Positions 1 to 5,832 of a stretch of 6,824 nucleotides of DNA are shown one piece after another (position 1 is the stretch's first letter; every line of letters starts with the position of its first letter). The DNA is from CAG-882 sp050874385. Its GTDB lineage: Bacteria; Bacillota; Clostridia; Lachnospirales; Lachnospiraceae. The position numbers and the translations under genes are program-made. The notes under the pieces were generated by a model, which worked only from the letters and a program-made list of their open reading frames with translations, was not told the DNA's origin and searched no databases. The DNA lies in NCBI GenBank assembly GCA_050874385.1, contig JBNMKO010000135.1:1-6824 (forward strand), in the 5' to 3' direction.

Positions 1-324
1 AAGGGGCTTGAGTTTGACACGGTGTTTATAATAGATGCCAATGAGGGAGTAGGTCCGCACAAGAAAGCTGTGCTCGACACGGATATCGAGGAGGAGCGCA
101 GAATGTTCTATGTCGCCATGACTAGGGCGAAGAGCAGACTCTACATATACAGTGCCACTGAAAAGTACAATAAAGCGCTCGACGTGAGCAGATTTTTGAT
201 TGAGGCGGGATTGTATGTTCCGTCTAAGTCAAAATACAGTGCAAAAGCCCCCGTTTCAGGAGGCCTTGCAGGTGGTCAGAGCGGCTACAGATGGAACCGT
301 TCCGGCACAAATTATTCGGGATAA
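1..324 (+). CDS. UvrD/Rep-family superfamily I DNA helicase, C-terminal fragment
   Basis: Only the last 107 residues are present; the reading frame is open at the left edge of the window. The fragment begins with KGLEFD, the conserved segment of helicase domain 2 around motif V. This is followed by VFIIDANEG and then motif VI (EEERRMFYVAMTRAK, about residues 30-44), whose arginine contacts the ATP gamma-phosphate in this family. These motifs identify an ATP-dependent 3'-5' DNA translocase/helicase of the UvrD/Rep/PcrA group, used in repair or in clearing proteins from DNA. Only about 60 residues follow motif VI, ending in a Gly/Ser-rich tail. The Tudor-like GDxVxHxxFGxG tail of true PcrA is absent, so a shorter UvrD-like helicase is more likely than PcrA. 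It converges on the DUF1292 gene with a 29-bp gap. No convincing terminator is visible there: the GCAAAA/TTTTGC palindrome at 339-351 leaves no room for a loop. Confidence 0.9.
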   Translation, partial: KGLEFDTVFIIDANEGVGPHKKAVLDTDIEEERRMFYVAMTRAKSRLYIYSATEKYNKALDVSRFLIEAGLYVPSKSKYSAKAPVSGGLAGGQSGYRWNRSGTNYSG

Positions 325-353
325 TGGACAATATAAGTGCAAAATTTTTGCGA

Positions 354-686
354 TTATTCCTCATCGTCGTCGGCTAAAAGCTCGGCGTACTCGTCCGCGT
401 CCATAAGCTCGTCGAAAGCGTCTGCCACGCGCTCATATTCCTCATCGTCCTCGATGTTGCCAAGTGACGGCTCGCCGCTTTCATCCTCAAAGTACTGGTA
501 CAGATATACCTCGCCCTCAGCCGCCTCGTCATCGTTGAGCGGCAGAAGTGCGATATAATCCTGCTCGCCGACAGGGAATACTGCGACGATGCCGCACTCT
601 ACATCCCTTCCGTCATCGAGTGAGAGAGTAACTGTTCCCTCCTCGAACTCGTTCATGTAATCTTCATTATTATTCTTGTTGGACAT
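354..686 (-). CDS. DUF1292 family small acidic protein
   Basis: A 110-residue, strongly acidic protein with the hallmark layout of DUF1292 (YrzB-like): VTLSLDDGRDVECGIVAVF (residues 19-37), EQDYIALLPL (41-50), EGEVYLYQYFEDESGEPSLGNIE (57-79) and a helical acidic tail, EYERVADAFDELM (83-95). The family is widespread in Firmicutes and has no established biochemical role. It is cytoplasmic, with no signal peptide or membrane segment. The ATG at 684-686 is preceded on the minus strand by AGAGGAG, with a rather short 3-nt gap; no better start is visible. In many Firmicutes DUF1292 genes sit beside yrrK/yqgF and yrrL, but that context is absent here. No clear sigma-A promoter was found on the minus strand upstream. 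Confidence 0.88.
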   Translation of the reverse strand: MSNKNNNEDYMNEFEEGTVTLSLDDGRDVECGIVAVFPVGEQDYIALLPLNDDEAAEGEVYLYQYFEDESGEPSLGNIEDDEEYERVADAFDELMDADEYAELLADDDEE

Positions 687-982
687 TTGCTCCTCTTTCT
701 GCGTCTTTGCTCTGTGAGCTGATGCAATTTTGTTGACTGTCTATATGAATGATTATTCACAATAACAGCAAAAATGTTTCCTGAACAATTACAAGATATC
801 ATATACAGAACAAAAATGCAATAATAGTTCGGTTTTACCGCCTGCCCGCGACATTATTTGGCTGGTTTATGCGATAGAAAAGGTTGATTTAACCAAATCA
901 AGTAAGTCCTGTTATGAGCAAGAAGCAAAGCGGATTGCAAATATCTGCTTGACTTTATCATGTAAAAAATAAGAAAAAAATC
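687..982. other. AT-rich intergenic region between divergent DUF1292 and Lrp-family genes
   Basis: No credible coding sequence lies here. It should carry the promoter of the leftward DUF1292 gene, but no minus-strand -35/-10 pair is persuasive. The most distinct structure is the palindrome at 884-901 (TTGATTT-AACC-AAATCAA). TTGACT-like hexamers occur at about 733 and 952 without a well-spaced -10 partner. Confidence 0.5.
884..901. repeat. 7-bp perfect inverted repeat with 4-nt loop
   Basis: TTGATTT (884-890) and AAATCAA (895-901) are perfect reverse complements separated by AACC. The site is about 80 bp upstream of the -35 of the Lrp-family gene. A dyad of this size could be a regulator operator, possibly for autoregulation, but no T-tract follows it and it matches no operator I know. 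Its function is not established. Confidence 0.35.
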
Positions 983-1011
983 TTGATATTTTAAAAAATG
1001 TAATGTATTAT
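983..1011 (+). promoter_or_regulatory. Sigma-A-type promoter of the Lrp/AsnC-family gene
   Basis: The -35 is TTGATA (983-988, 5/6 consensus). The -10 is TATTAT (1006-1011, 5/6 consensus). The spacer is exactly 17 bp, in a very A/T-rich tract. Transcription would start near 1018, giving a leader of about 150 nt before the chosen ATG at 1171. Confidence 0.75.
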
Positions 1012-1044
1012 GTATTCAAGTTAAAAAAATTAATATCAGATGTC

Positions 1045-1108
1045 AAAGGAGACAATATTTAGCGTATGAGCTTATTTTTATTAAGCCGACGGGAATATTG
1101 TCTTTTTT
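1045..1108 (+). ncRNA. Leader hairpin with U-run upstream of the Lrp/AsnC gene (attenuator-like)
   Basis: AGACAATATT (1050-1059) is the perfect reverse complement of AATATTGTCT (1094-1103). Pairing extends outward through two G-U pairs and A-U pairs (1045-1049 with 1104-1108), because the right arm runs into TTTTTT (1103-1108). Inside the 34-nt loop is a second small hairpin, GCTTA (1070-1074) with TAAGC (1082-1086). The whole lies between the promoter at 983-1011 and the start codon at 1171. Its left arm covers an AAAGGAG sequence (1045-1051) that looks like a ribosome site. A stem followed by a U-run in a leader is the form of an intrinsic terminator or attenuator, but the stem is A/U-rich and therefore weak. 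No competing antiterminator helix was established. Confidence 0.5.
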
Positions 1109-1170
1109 ATTTGAGCAGGATGCCCGCAAAGCATGTTTTTCATAGTTTTTTGAAATGGAGGAATATTAAG

Positions 1171-1635
1171 ATGGATAGAATTGACAAGAAAATAATAACG
1201 CTTTTACAGAAGAATGCAAGGATGCCGTTGAAGGCTCTCGCGGAGCATGTATTTTTGTCTTCGCCCGCTGTCTCGGCAAGAATTGAGAGACTTGAGAAGG
1301 AACAGATTATATCGGGTTATGAGGCGAAAGTCAATCCGTTTAAGTTAGGCTACCATATAACCGCGTTTATCAACCTCGATGTGATGCCGACACAGAAGCC
1401 GGAATTTTATCCGTTTGTAAAGTCTTGCCCTAATGTGATTGAGTGCAACTGTGTGACAGGGGATTTTTCAATGCTTTTAAAGGTCACTTTTCCTAGCACA
1501 CAGGAGCTTGACACTTTTATAGGACAGTTACAGAAGTTTGGAAGAACGAGCACTCAGATTGTATTTTCCACACCTGTAGAGCCGCGTGGCATAGATGTAA
1601 ATTTTGATGAGGAGGAGCTTAAACAGAACGCTTAG
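1171..1635 (+). CDS. Lrp/AsnC family transcriptional regulator
   Basis: A 154-residue protein of typical family length. The N-terminal winged helix-turn-helix (residues 1-50) begins MDRIDKKIITLLQKNARMPL; the recognition helix region is LSSPAVSARIERLEKEQIISGY (29-50). A linker strand leads into the RAM/AsnC ligand-binding domain, with GYHITAFINLDV (60-71) and CVTGDFSMLLKV (94-105), the GDxxxLL turn that forms the amino-acid site in this family. Members are cytoplasmic octamers or dimers that sense amino acids and often autoregulate. The effector and targets cannot be read from sequence, and the neighbours give no amino-acid pathway. The frame is open back to an ATG at 1066, but the start at 1171 is preferred: GGAGG (1157-1161) lies 9 nt upstream and the family-typical N terminus begins there. 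Confidence 0.92.
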   Translation: MDRIDKKIITLLQKNARMPLKALAEHVFLSSPAVSARIERLEKEQIISGYEAKVNPFKLGYHITAFINLDVMPTQKPEFYPFVKSCPNVIECNCVTGDFSMLLKVTFPSTQELDTFIGQLQKFGRTSTQIVFSTPVEPRGIDVNFDEEELKQNA

Positions 1636-1651
1636 CAGGCATTTTAAGCGT
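1628..1651 (+). other. Hairpin overlapping the stop codon of the Lrp/AsnC gene
   Basis: ACGCTTA (1628-1634) pairs perfectly with TAAGCGT (1645-1651) across a 10-nt loop. It overlaps the TAG stop codon and is not followed by a T-run, so it is not a classic intrinsic terminator. It could protect the 3' end of the message. Confidence 0.35.
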
Positions 1652-1678
1652 GTTATGAACTTATGAATATTTGACTGA

Positions 1679-1833
1679 AAAAGCCGTGGATAAGATATTA
1701 TATGTACTATATTTTGGTAAATCGGATATTCGCAATCCGCTTTGCCACTTGCACATAACACTATTTGTTACTATAGCGGAGAATAGTGTTAAATAATTCA
1801 GTGATATAGGCATATAATATGTCCACGGCTTTT
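1679..1833. repeat. 155-bp self-complementary element with terminal inverted repeats and two internal hairpins
   Basis: The outer arms AAAAGCCGTGGA (1679-1690) and TCCACGGCTTTT (1822-1833) are perfect 12-bp complements. After a small asymmetric internal loop (1691-1694 versus 1821), 10 more base pairs form between ATATTATATG (1695-1704) and CATATAATAT (1811-1820). Within it lie two independent hairpins. The first spans 1715-1747 (TGGTAAA-T-CGGAT, loop ATTCGCA, ATCCG-C-TTTGCCA), with one mismatch and one G-U pair. The second spans 1756-1791 (TAACACTATT with AATAGTGTTA, 16-nt loop). No protein fits the interval. The fold resembles a three-way-junction RNA or a MITE-like palindromic element. It ends in TTTT on the plus strand and TTTTT on the minus strand, so it could also end transcription in both directions. 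No target-site duplication is apparent. Confidence 0.7.
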
Positions 1834-1863
1834 GTATGTAATTTTGAGCATTATTTCACTCAC

Positions 1864-1892
1864 TTGACGGCTATGCGAGTATGCATTATAAT
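1864..1892 (+). promoter_or_regulatory. Sigma-A-type promoter of the maf gene cluster
   Basis: TTGACG (1864-1869, 5/6 consensus) and a perfect TATAAT (1887-1892) are separated by 17 bp. Transcription would start near 1899, about 48 nt before the maf start codon. It is the strongest-looking promoter in the window and probably drives the four-gene run to 4712. It starts 31 bp after the right end of the 1679-1833 element. Confidence 0.85.
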
Positions 1893-1946
1893 CTTTTTTA
1901 AAAGAATGGGAAATGGCAATCACATATATTTTGGAGGGTATATCAA

Positions 1947-2573
1947 ATGAAGACAATTCGTGATATGAACAAGATTATCCTCGCATCGGCATCGCCAAGG
2001 CGGAAAGAACTTTTAAAACAGATGGGTCTTAAATTTGAAGTTATGCCAAGCCATGGCGAGGAGATAATAACGCGGAAGCTTCCAAGGGAGATAGTTATGG
2101 AGCTGTCATCCCAAAAGGCAAGGGACATTGTTTATCAGGTGGCTATGGATTCTGTCCGTGAAGCCAAAGGTGATGACGGCGATGAAGACAATATCCTTGT
2201 AATTGGGGCGGATACCATAGTGGCATATAAGGACGAGATACTTGGAAAGCCCAAGGATAAGGCTGATTCCGTTAGAATGTTAAAGCTTCTTGCGGGGAAA
2301 CAGCACAGTGTATATACAGGGGTTTCGATGGTCTATATCAAGGAGGGCATAGCGCAGACGAGAAACTTTGTCGAGCAGACTAAAGTTTTTGTTGCACCTA
2401 TGACGAATGAGCAGATTGACAGGTATGTCGCCACGGGTGAGCCTATGGACAAAGCAGGTTCTTACGCTATTCAGGGGCTTTTTGCGGAATTTATTATAAA
2501 GATAGAGGGAGACTACAACAATGTTGTGGGGCTTCCCATCGGAAGAATTATGAGAGAGTGCGTTTTTTCTTGA
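1947..2573 (+). CDS. maf: Maf family nucleoside triphosphate pyrophosphatase (dTTP/UTP type)
   Basis: Maf proteins hydrolyse dTTP, UTP and modified pyrimidine nucleotides to the monophosphate plus pyrophosphate, keeping them out of DNA and RNA; some affect septum formation. The 208-residue protein has the family signature SASPRRKELL (14-23), the catalytic region VIGADTIV (85-92) with the conserved Asp89, GKPKD (100-104), HSVYTGVS (120-127), and DKAGSYAIQG (168-177). The IQG form of the last motif is that of the dTTP/UTP-specific YhdE type rather than the m7GTP-specific YceF type. It is slightly longer than usual, with an acidic charged insertion at residues 72-82. The ATG at 1947 has GGAGGG 8 nt upstream. 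The second ATG at 1965, where many homologues begin (MNKIILASASPRR), has no ribosome site. It is the first gene of the probable operon, 37 bp from the HAD gene. Confidence 0.94.
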   Translation: MKTIRDMNKIILASASPRRKELLKQMGLKFEVMPSHGEEIITRKLPREIVMELSSQKARDIVYQVAMDSVREAKGDDGDEDNILVIGADTIVAYKDEILGKPKDKADSVRMLKLLAGKQHSVYTGVSMVYIKEGIAQTRNFVEQTKVFVAPMTNEQIDRYVATGEPMDKAGSYAIQGLFAEFIIKIEGDYNNVVGLPIGRIMRECVFS

Positions 2574-2610
2574 AATTGCACATAATTATGGCAGTACAGG
2601 TGGTTTTAAT

Positions 2611-3417
2611 ATGGAAGGAAAAAGAATAAAATTTATAGCGAGTGATTTGGATGGTACACTTTTGCTCAACGGGGCGCAGAAGGTTTCGCAGGAGCTGATA
2701 CCGCTTATCAGGAGACTTAACGATGCCGGAATTATTTTTTGCGCCGCAAGCGGGAGACAGTATCCAAACCTCAGAAGGCTTTTTGGCGAGGTTGCTGACG
2801 ACATGATGTATATATGTGAGAATGGCTCTGTCATAATTTACAAGGATAAGCTTCTTGACAAGACTCCTATGGATGTGGAACTTGGAAGGGAGATTATAAG
2901 GGCTATCACGGGCATCAAGCAGTGCGAGGTGCTTGTGTCGGGCGAGAGAACATCCTATCTTAAACCCAAGACGGATGAGTATCTTGTGAGGATGAGAGAT
3001 GTTGTCAGAAATGATATATGTCTTGTCGACGATTTGGAGCATATCGCTGAGGATTATGTGAAGATATCCGTGTATGACCCTACGGGCATTGAGAACACGG
3101 AGAATTATTTTTTAAACGCGTTTAAGGGGCGCGCGCAGTCGTGTGTATCGGGTAAGCAGTGGCTTGACTATACTGCTCAGGGAGTAAATAAGGGAAGTGC
3201 GATAAAGACAATACAGCACATTATGGGATTTGAAAAGGATGAATGTCTCGCGTTTGGCGACAATTTCAATGATATTGAGATGTTCCAGGCGGTTGGACAC
3301 CCGGTTGTAATGAGACAGGCGGTTGACAAGGTTAAGGAGTATGCCGCCTACGAGACGGACTGTGTTGAGGACAGTCTTTTAAAGCTCATTGAGCAGTTGT
3401 CCCCGGTTATCGCCTGA
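2611..3417 (+). CDS. Cof-type HAD-IIB family hydrolase (sugar/nucleotide phosphatase)
   Basis: A 268-residue cytoplasmic phosphatase of normal length for the Cof/YidA group. All four HAD motifs are present. Motif I is SDLDGT (11-16), with nucleophile Asp12 and acid/base Asp14. Motif II is in AASGR (45-49, Ser47). Motif III is Lys194 in GVNKGSAIK. Motif IV is GDNFNDIEMF (216-225), with Mg-binding Asp217 and Asp221. The segment at about 80-190 is the C2B-type alpha/beta cap that sets substrate choice. Members dephosphorylate sugar phosphates, FMN, PLP or similar small molecules; the substrate cannot be predicted from sequence. An AGGTGG ribosome site lies 7 nt before the ATG. It follows maf on the same strand with no terminator between, so co-transcription is likely. 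Confidence 0.92.
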   Translation: MEGKRIKFIASDLDGTLLLNGAQKVSQELIPLIRRLNDAGIIFCAASGRQYPNLRRLFGEVADDMMYICENGSVIIYKDKLLDKTPMDVELGREIIRAITGIKQCEVLVSGERTSYLKPKTDEYLVRMRDVVRNDICLVDDLEHIAEDYVKISVYDPTGIENTENYFLNAFKGRAQSCVSGKQWLDYTAQGVNKGSAIKTIQHIMGFEKDECLAFGDNFNDIEMFQAVGHPVVMRQAVDKVKEYAAYETDCVEDSLLKLIEQLSPVIA

Positions 3418-3446
3418 TAAAATTTAGTATTATTAGTTACGCATCT

Positions 3447-3470
3447 AAGCGGGTAAAAAAATATCCGCTT
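3447..3470 (+). other. Hairpin between the HAD gene and the acidic small protein gene
   Basis: AAGCGGGTA (3447-3455) pairs with TATCCGCTT (3462-3470) across a six-A loop, with one G-U pair in nine. No T-run follows on either strand, so termination is doubtful. In an apparent operon such a stem could instead be an RNA processing or stabilising site separating two expression units. No good promoter was seen between it and 3506. Confidence 0.45.
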
Positions 3471-3505
3471 GAATATTATGAAAAAAATAAACGGAGGGTT
3501 TTATT

Positions 3506-3763
3506 ATGAACGAGATTGATGAAATGTGTGCAGAGGTATTTTTAAAGGAGCAGGGCAAGCTTTTTGATGACCCGGTTGCCGAGACTGTGGATGAGGCTAT
3601 TGAATTTTTGGAGGACTGTTTTGCGCAGGTATTCAATTCGGAGAAGGAGCTTCGCACTTTCTGGAGAGAAGAGGGAATTGACGATGAGGATATGGAGGAT
3701 GCAACGGAGGCCCTCGAGGTGTTCGTGCTCCCGGATGGAAGATATCTCTATGTCGAAGGCTAA
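3506..3763 (+). CDS. Small acidic protein of unknown function
   Basis: An 85-residue, strongly acidic protein, predicted mostly helical, with no signal peptide and no membrane segment. It contains EIDEMCAEVFLKEQGKLF near the N terminus, a middle segment EAIEFLEDCFAQVFNSEKEL (30-49), and an acidic helix GIDDEDMEDATEAL (57-70). It ends with a beta-like VFVLPDGRYLYVEG. Two cysteines (8 and 38) do not form a recognisable metal motif. I do not recognise a named domain. An excellent ribosome site, GGAGGG, lies 7 nt before the ATG, and codon use matches the neighbours, so it is a real gene. Its 3' end overlaps the start of the downstream lipoprotein gene by 14 bp, which implies translational coupling and possibly a related role. 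Confidence 0.8.
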   Translation: MNEIDEMCAEVFLKEQGKLFDDPVAETVDEAIEFLEDCFAQVFNSEKELRTFWREEGIDDEDMEDATEALEVFVLPDGRYLYVEG

Positions 3764-4712
3764 ACGCTGTATTGCACTTTTTATTGTCACGGCATTTCTG
3801 CTGTGCGGGTGCAGTGTTGATATACCCGAGATTACCATAAATGGTTATATTGTAAGGTTCAATACAGGAAATCAGGGAGAGTATATGCTTACAGGAGGAG
3901 ACACCGGGGTCACGGATGGACAGGTGAGACTTCTTCTTGAGGCGGTGAGGGATGGCTATGAGTCGGCACTGACTTCTAATATATGGACTATGGAAGTCAA
4001 GAACATTTCTTTTGAGGAATATGTCGACAGGCTTGTTCTTAATATGGCATCGAGACTTGTGCTTGTGAACATGCTTGCCGGGGAAAAACATATCGAGCTC
4101 AACAAACAGGAGCTTGAGGAATGTAACGATAAGGCAGCAGCGTATTATGAGGAGCATGCGGACAGCCTTAAATACATTAAGAGGGATGAACTCCTCGACT
4201 TGTTTGTGATGATGAGGCTTTCTGACAAAGTGTATGATGAACTGACAAGGGATGTAGACACACAGATAAGTGTGGACGAGGCGCGCGTGATACAAATTGA
4301 GTATATCTATGCGGCTTCCGGCAGTTCAGGCTCGTCAAACCAGCTTGAAAAGCTTAAAAAGGCTCAGGCGGAGTTCGAGGAAGGGGCAGATTTTTCCGCT
4401 CTGGCAGGAAAATACAGTGACAGCACTGAATACACGGCAGAGATTGGAAGAGGAGAGCTTGAGGAGAGCTTTGAGGAGGCGGCATTTAACCTCGATTCGG
4501 GTCAGATAAGCGATATAGTCAGATGTGACAACGGTTGGTATCTTATATACTGCATTGATGACAATGTTGCGGGCAAATCCGAAAGTCAGGCTGAGAGCAT
4601 AATTCAGAGGAGACGAAGCGAGAAATTTGATGAGTATTTAGGCGAATTTTCAAGCAAAGTCAGCCTTGTTCTCGATGAAAGCAAATGGGAAAAACTTAGT
4701 ACAAGACATTGA
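3750..4712 (+). CDS. Parvulin-like (PrsA/SurA-type) lipoprotein, putative extracytoplasmic foldase
   Basis: A 320-residue predicted lipoprotein. Residues 1-21 form a lipoprotein signal: a basic start (MSKAKR), a hydrophobic core (CIALFIVTAFLL) and the lipobox LCGC with Cys21 as the lipidated residue. A helical SurA-N-like region follows (about 55-170). A parvulin-like domain spans about 178-272, recognised by LEKLKKAQAEFEEGADFSAL, AGKYSDSTEYTAEIGRGEL and ESFEEAAFNLDSGQISDIV. Family members help secreted proteins fold outside the membrane. The two histidines normally in the parvulin active site are absent: HIL is replaced by IEYIY (183-187) and GYHII by GWYLIY (262-267). It may therefore be a chaperone without isomerase activity. 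The frame is open back to 3564; the start at 3750 is chosen for the signal peptide, although an in-frame ATG at 3735 (five residues longer) is possible. It overlaps the preceding gene by 14 bp. Confidence 0.82.
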   Translation: MSKAKRCIALFIVTAFLLCGCSVDIPEITINGYIVRFNTGNQGEYMLTGGDTGVTDGQVRLLLEAVRDGYESALTSNIWTMEVKNISFEEYVDRLVLNMASRLVLVNMLAGEKHIELNKQELEECNDKAAAYYEEHADSLKYIKRDELLDLFVMMRLSDKVYDELTRDVDTQISVDEARVIQIEYIYAASGSSGSSNQLEKLKKAQAEFEEGADFSALAGKYSDSTEYTAEIGRGELEESFEEAAFNLDSGQISDIVRCDNGWYLIYCIDDNVAGKSESQAESIIQRRRSEKFDEYLGEFSSKVSLVLDESKWEKLSTRH

Positions 4713-4715
4713 TAA

Positions 4716-4758
4716 AAGGAGTTAAGCCGGGCGATAGAAGAACTCGGTTTAACTCCTT
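4716..4758. terminator. Bidirectional intrinsic terminator between the lipoprotein and lepB genes
   Basis: A 16-bp stem pairs 4716-4731 (AAGGAGTTAAGCCGGG) with 4743-4758 (CTCGGTTTAACTCCTT). It has two G-U pairs and an 11-nt loop. It lies in the 60-bp gap between convergent stops at 4712 and 4773. On the minus strand the stem runs into TTTTATC. On the plus strand the tail (ATTGATTTGCTT) is less U-rich. It should end both transcripts. Confidence 0.8.
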
Positions 4759-4772
4759 ATTGATTTGCTTGA

Positions 4773-5702
4773 TTATTTTATTAAATGTATTGACGGATAG
4801 TAGCAGAAAAGAGCTTTCGCTATAATTTTATCCTTATGTACAAAATGGTTAGTCCAGAAACGGGAGTCATTGGAGTTGTTGCGGTTGTCTCCCATCACAA
4901 AATAACAGTCATCCGGTATTGTGAACGGCCCGCTGACACCGTATGTCTCAACCGTGAGGTAGGAACTCTCATCGAGCGGCTGACCGTCGATATACACAAT
5001 TCCGTCAGCGATGTAGATGGTCTCGCCGGGAAGTCCGATAATTCGTTTTATAAATTTCTGTTCCTCGTTGTCAGGGTAGTAGAACACTACAATATCCCCG
5101 CGTTTTGGCTCTGAATTTATGTATGCAAGCCTGTTTCCGATAATTCGGTTTCCCTCCATTATTGTCGGAATCATGGAACCGGATGGTATTCTCGCATTGA
5201 CTATAAGATAGCTGTTGGTGAGCAGAGCGATTATAAAAGCTGCTGCAACTATAAATATGTAACTTAAAATTTCACGGACAATCATACGGCTCTTGCCTTT
5301 GGTGCGTTTATCGTCGACTTCAGACAACTCTTCGCTGTCAGTATTTTTTTCATTGGCTTCATGTTCATCTCCAAGGGCTTCATTCATAAAATCATTTTCT
5401 TCTTCAAAGTCGTCTTCAAGGGCTTCATCCATAGCATCATTTTCTTCTTCAAAGTCGTTTTCAGGTGCTTCATCCATAGCAGCGTTTTCTTCCTCAAAGT
5501 CGTCTTTATGGATTTTATCCGTGATATCGGTGTTATCTTCAAAATCATGTTCTGTACTGTCCAAATCGGCGGCACTTTCTTCAAAACCTTTGTATGCGGC
5601 AGGATTAGGATTTGTCTTTTTTTGGAGGATGTCCGTCCTGTCATTTTTTGCAATGCTTTTGTCGTCTAAATCTATGTCAATAAATTCTAAATCATTATTC
5701 AT
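4773..5702 (-). CDS. lepB: Type I signal peptidase with acidic repeat-containing N-terminal extension
   Basis: A membrane-anchored serine protease that removes signal peptides from exported proteins. The 309-residue protein has a single membrane segment (about 145-168), then the catalytic serine in PSGSMIPTI (Ser176). RGDIVVF and FIKRIIGLPGE carry the general-base lysine (Lys219), and MGDNRNNSNDSRFW is the conserved box E. The catalytic part ends normally. What is unusual is the roughly 140-residue cytoplasmic N terminus, when Gram-positive enzymes of this type usually have about 10-40 residues there. It is highly acidic and holds four 15-residue repeats. The start at 5700-5702 has AAGGA 6 nt upstream; the ATG immediately before it (5703-5705) is only 3 nt away and less likely. 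The longer open frame to 5777 lacks a ribosome site. Its promoter is at 5833-5861. Confidence 0.92.
   Translation of the reverse strand: MNNDLEFIDIDLDDKSIAKNDRTDILQKKTNPNPAAYKGFEESAADLDSTEHDFEDNTDITDKIHKDDFEEENAAMDEAPENDFEEENDAMDEALEDDFEEENDFMNEALGDEHEANEKNTDSEELSEVDDKRTKGKSRMIVREILSYIFIVAAAFIIALLTNSYLIVNARIPSGSMIPTIMEGNRIIGNRLAYINSEPKRGDIVVFYYPDNEEQKFIKRIIGLPGETIYIADGIVYIDGQPLDESSYLTVETYGVSGPFTIPDDCYFVMGDNRNNSNDSRFWTNHFVHKDKIIAKALFCYYPSIHLIK
5367..5546 (-). repeat. Four tandem 45-bp (15-residue) repeats inside lepB
   Basis: In protein order the units occupy residues 53-67, 68-82, 83-97 and 98-112. The first, DFEDNTDITDKIHKD, is diverged. The next three are near-identical: DFEEENAAMDEAPEN, DFEEENDAMDEALED and DFEEENDFMNEALGD. 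The DNA repeats with the same 45-bp period; the boundaries on the plus strand are 5367, 5412, 5457 and 5502. High DNA identity among the last three suggests recent slippage or recombination, so copy number may vary between strains. Confidence 0.88.
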
Positions 5703-5832
5703 CATATATCCTTTTTGGTTGCTTTGGATAAGTGTGATTATCAATGAACATTTGTGCGATATATTATTACCGCGCAATGTACATCAAAGAAGTTTTTCAC
5801 AATTACCTAAGCCATTTATTGTAATATTATAT

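Noticed and set aside
339..351. Terminator between the helicase and DUF1292 genes
   Set aside because: The GCAAAA/TTTTGC palindrome has a single central base and could not form a hairpin loop; there is no G/C-rich stem.
337..558. Serine-rich plus-strand open frame opposite the DUF1292 gene
   Set aside because: It is the antisense shadow of an acidic protein; the minus strand has the recognisable DUF1292 pattern.
1066..1170. N-terminal extension of the Lrp/AsnC protein from the in-frame ATG at 1066
   Set aside because: The family-typical N terminus and an ideal GGAGG ribosome site are at 1157-1171. The extension matches nothing in the family, and its only ribosome-site candidate is 14 nt away.
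1679..1833. Complete transposon or IS remnant
   Set aside because: The terminal inverted repeats are real, but there is no transposase coding trace and no visible target-site duplication, so only a MITE-like possibility is kept.
3564..3749. Longer lipoprotein gene starting at 3564
   Set aside because: The extra residues are an arginine-rich out-of-frame reading of the 85-aa acidic gene. A clear lipoprotein signal begins at 3750.
3633..4295. 220-codon minus-strand open frame opposite the lipoprotein gene
   Set aside because: There is no family resemblance and no ribosome site, and it is fully antisense to two well-supported genes.
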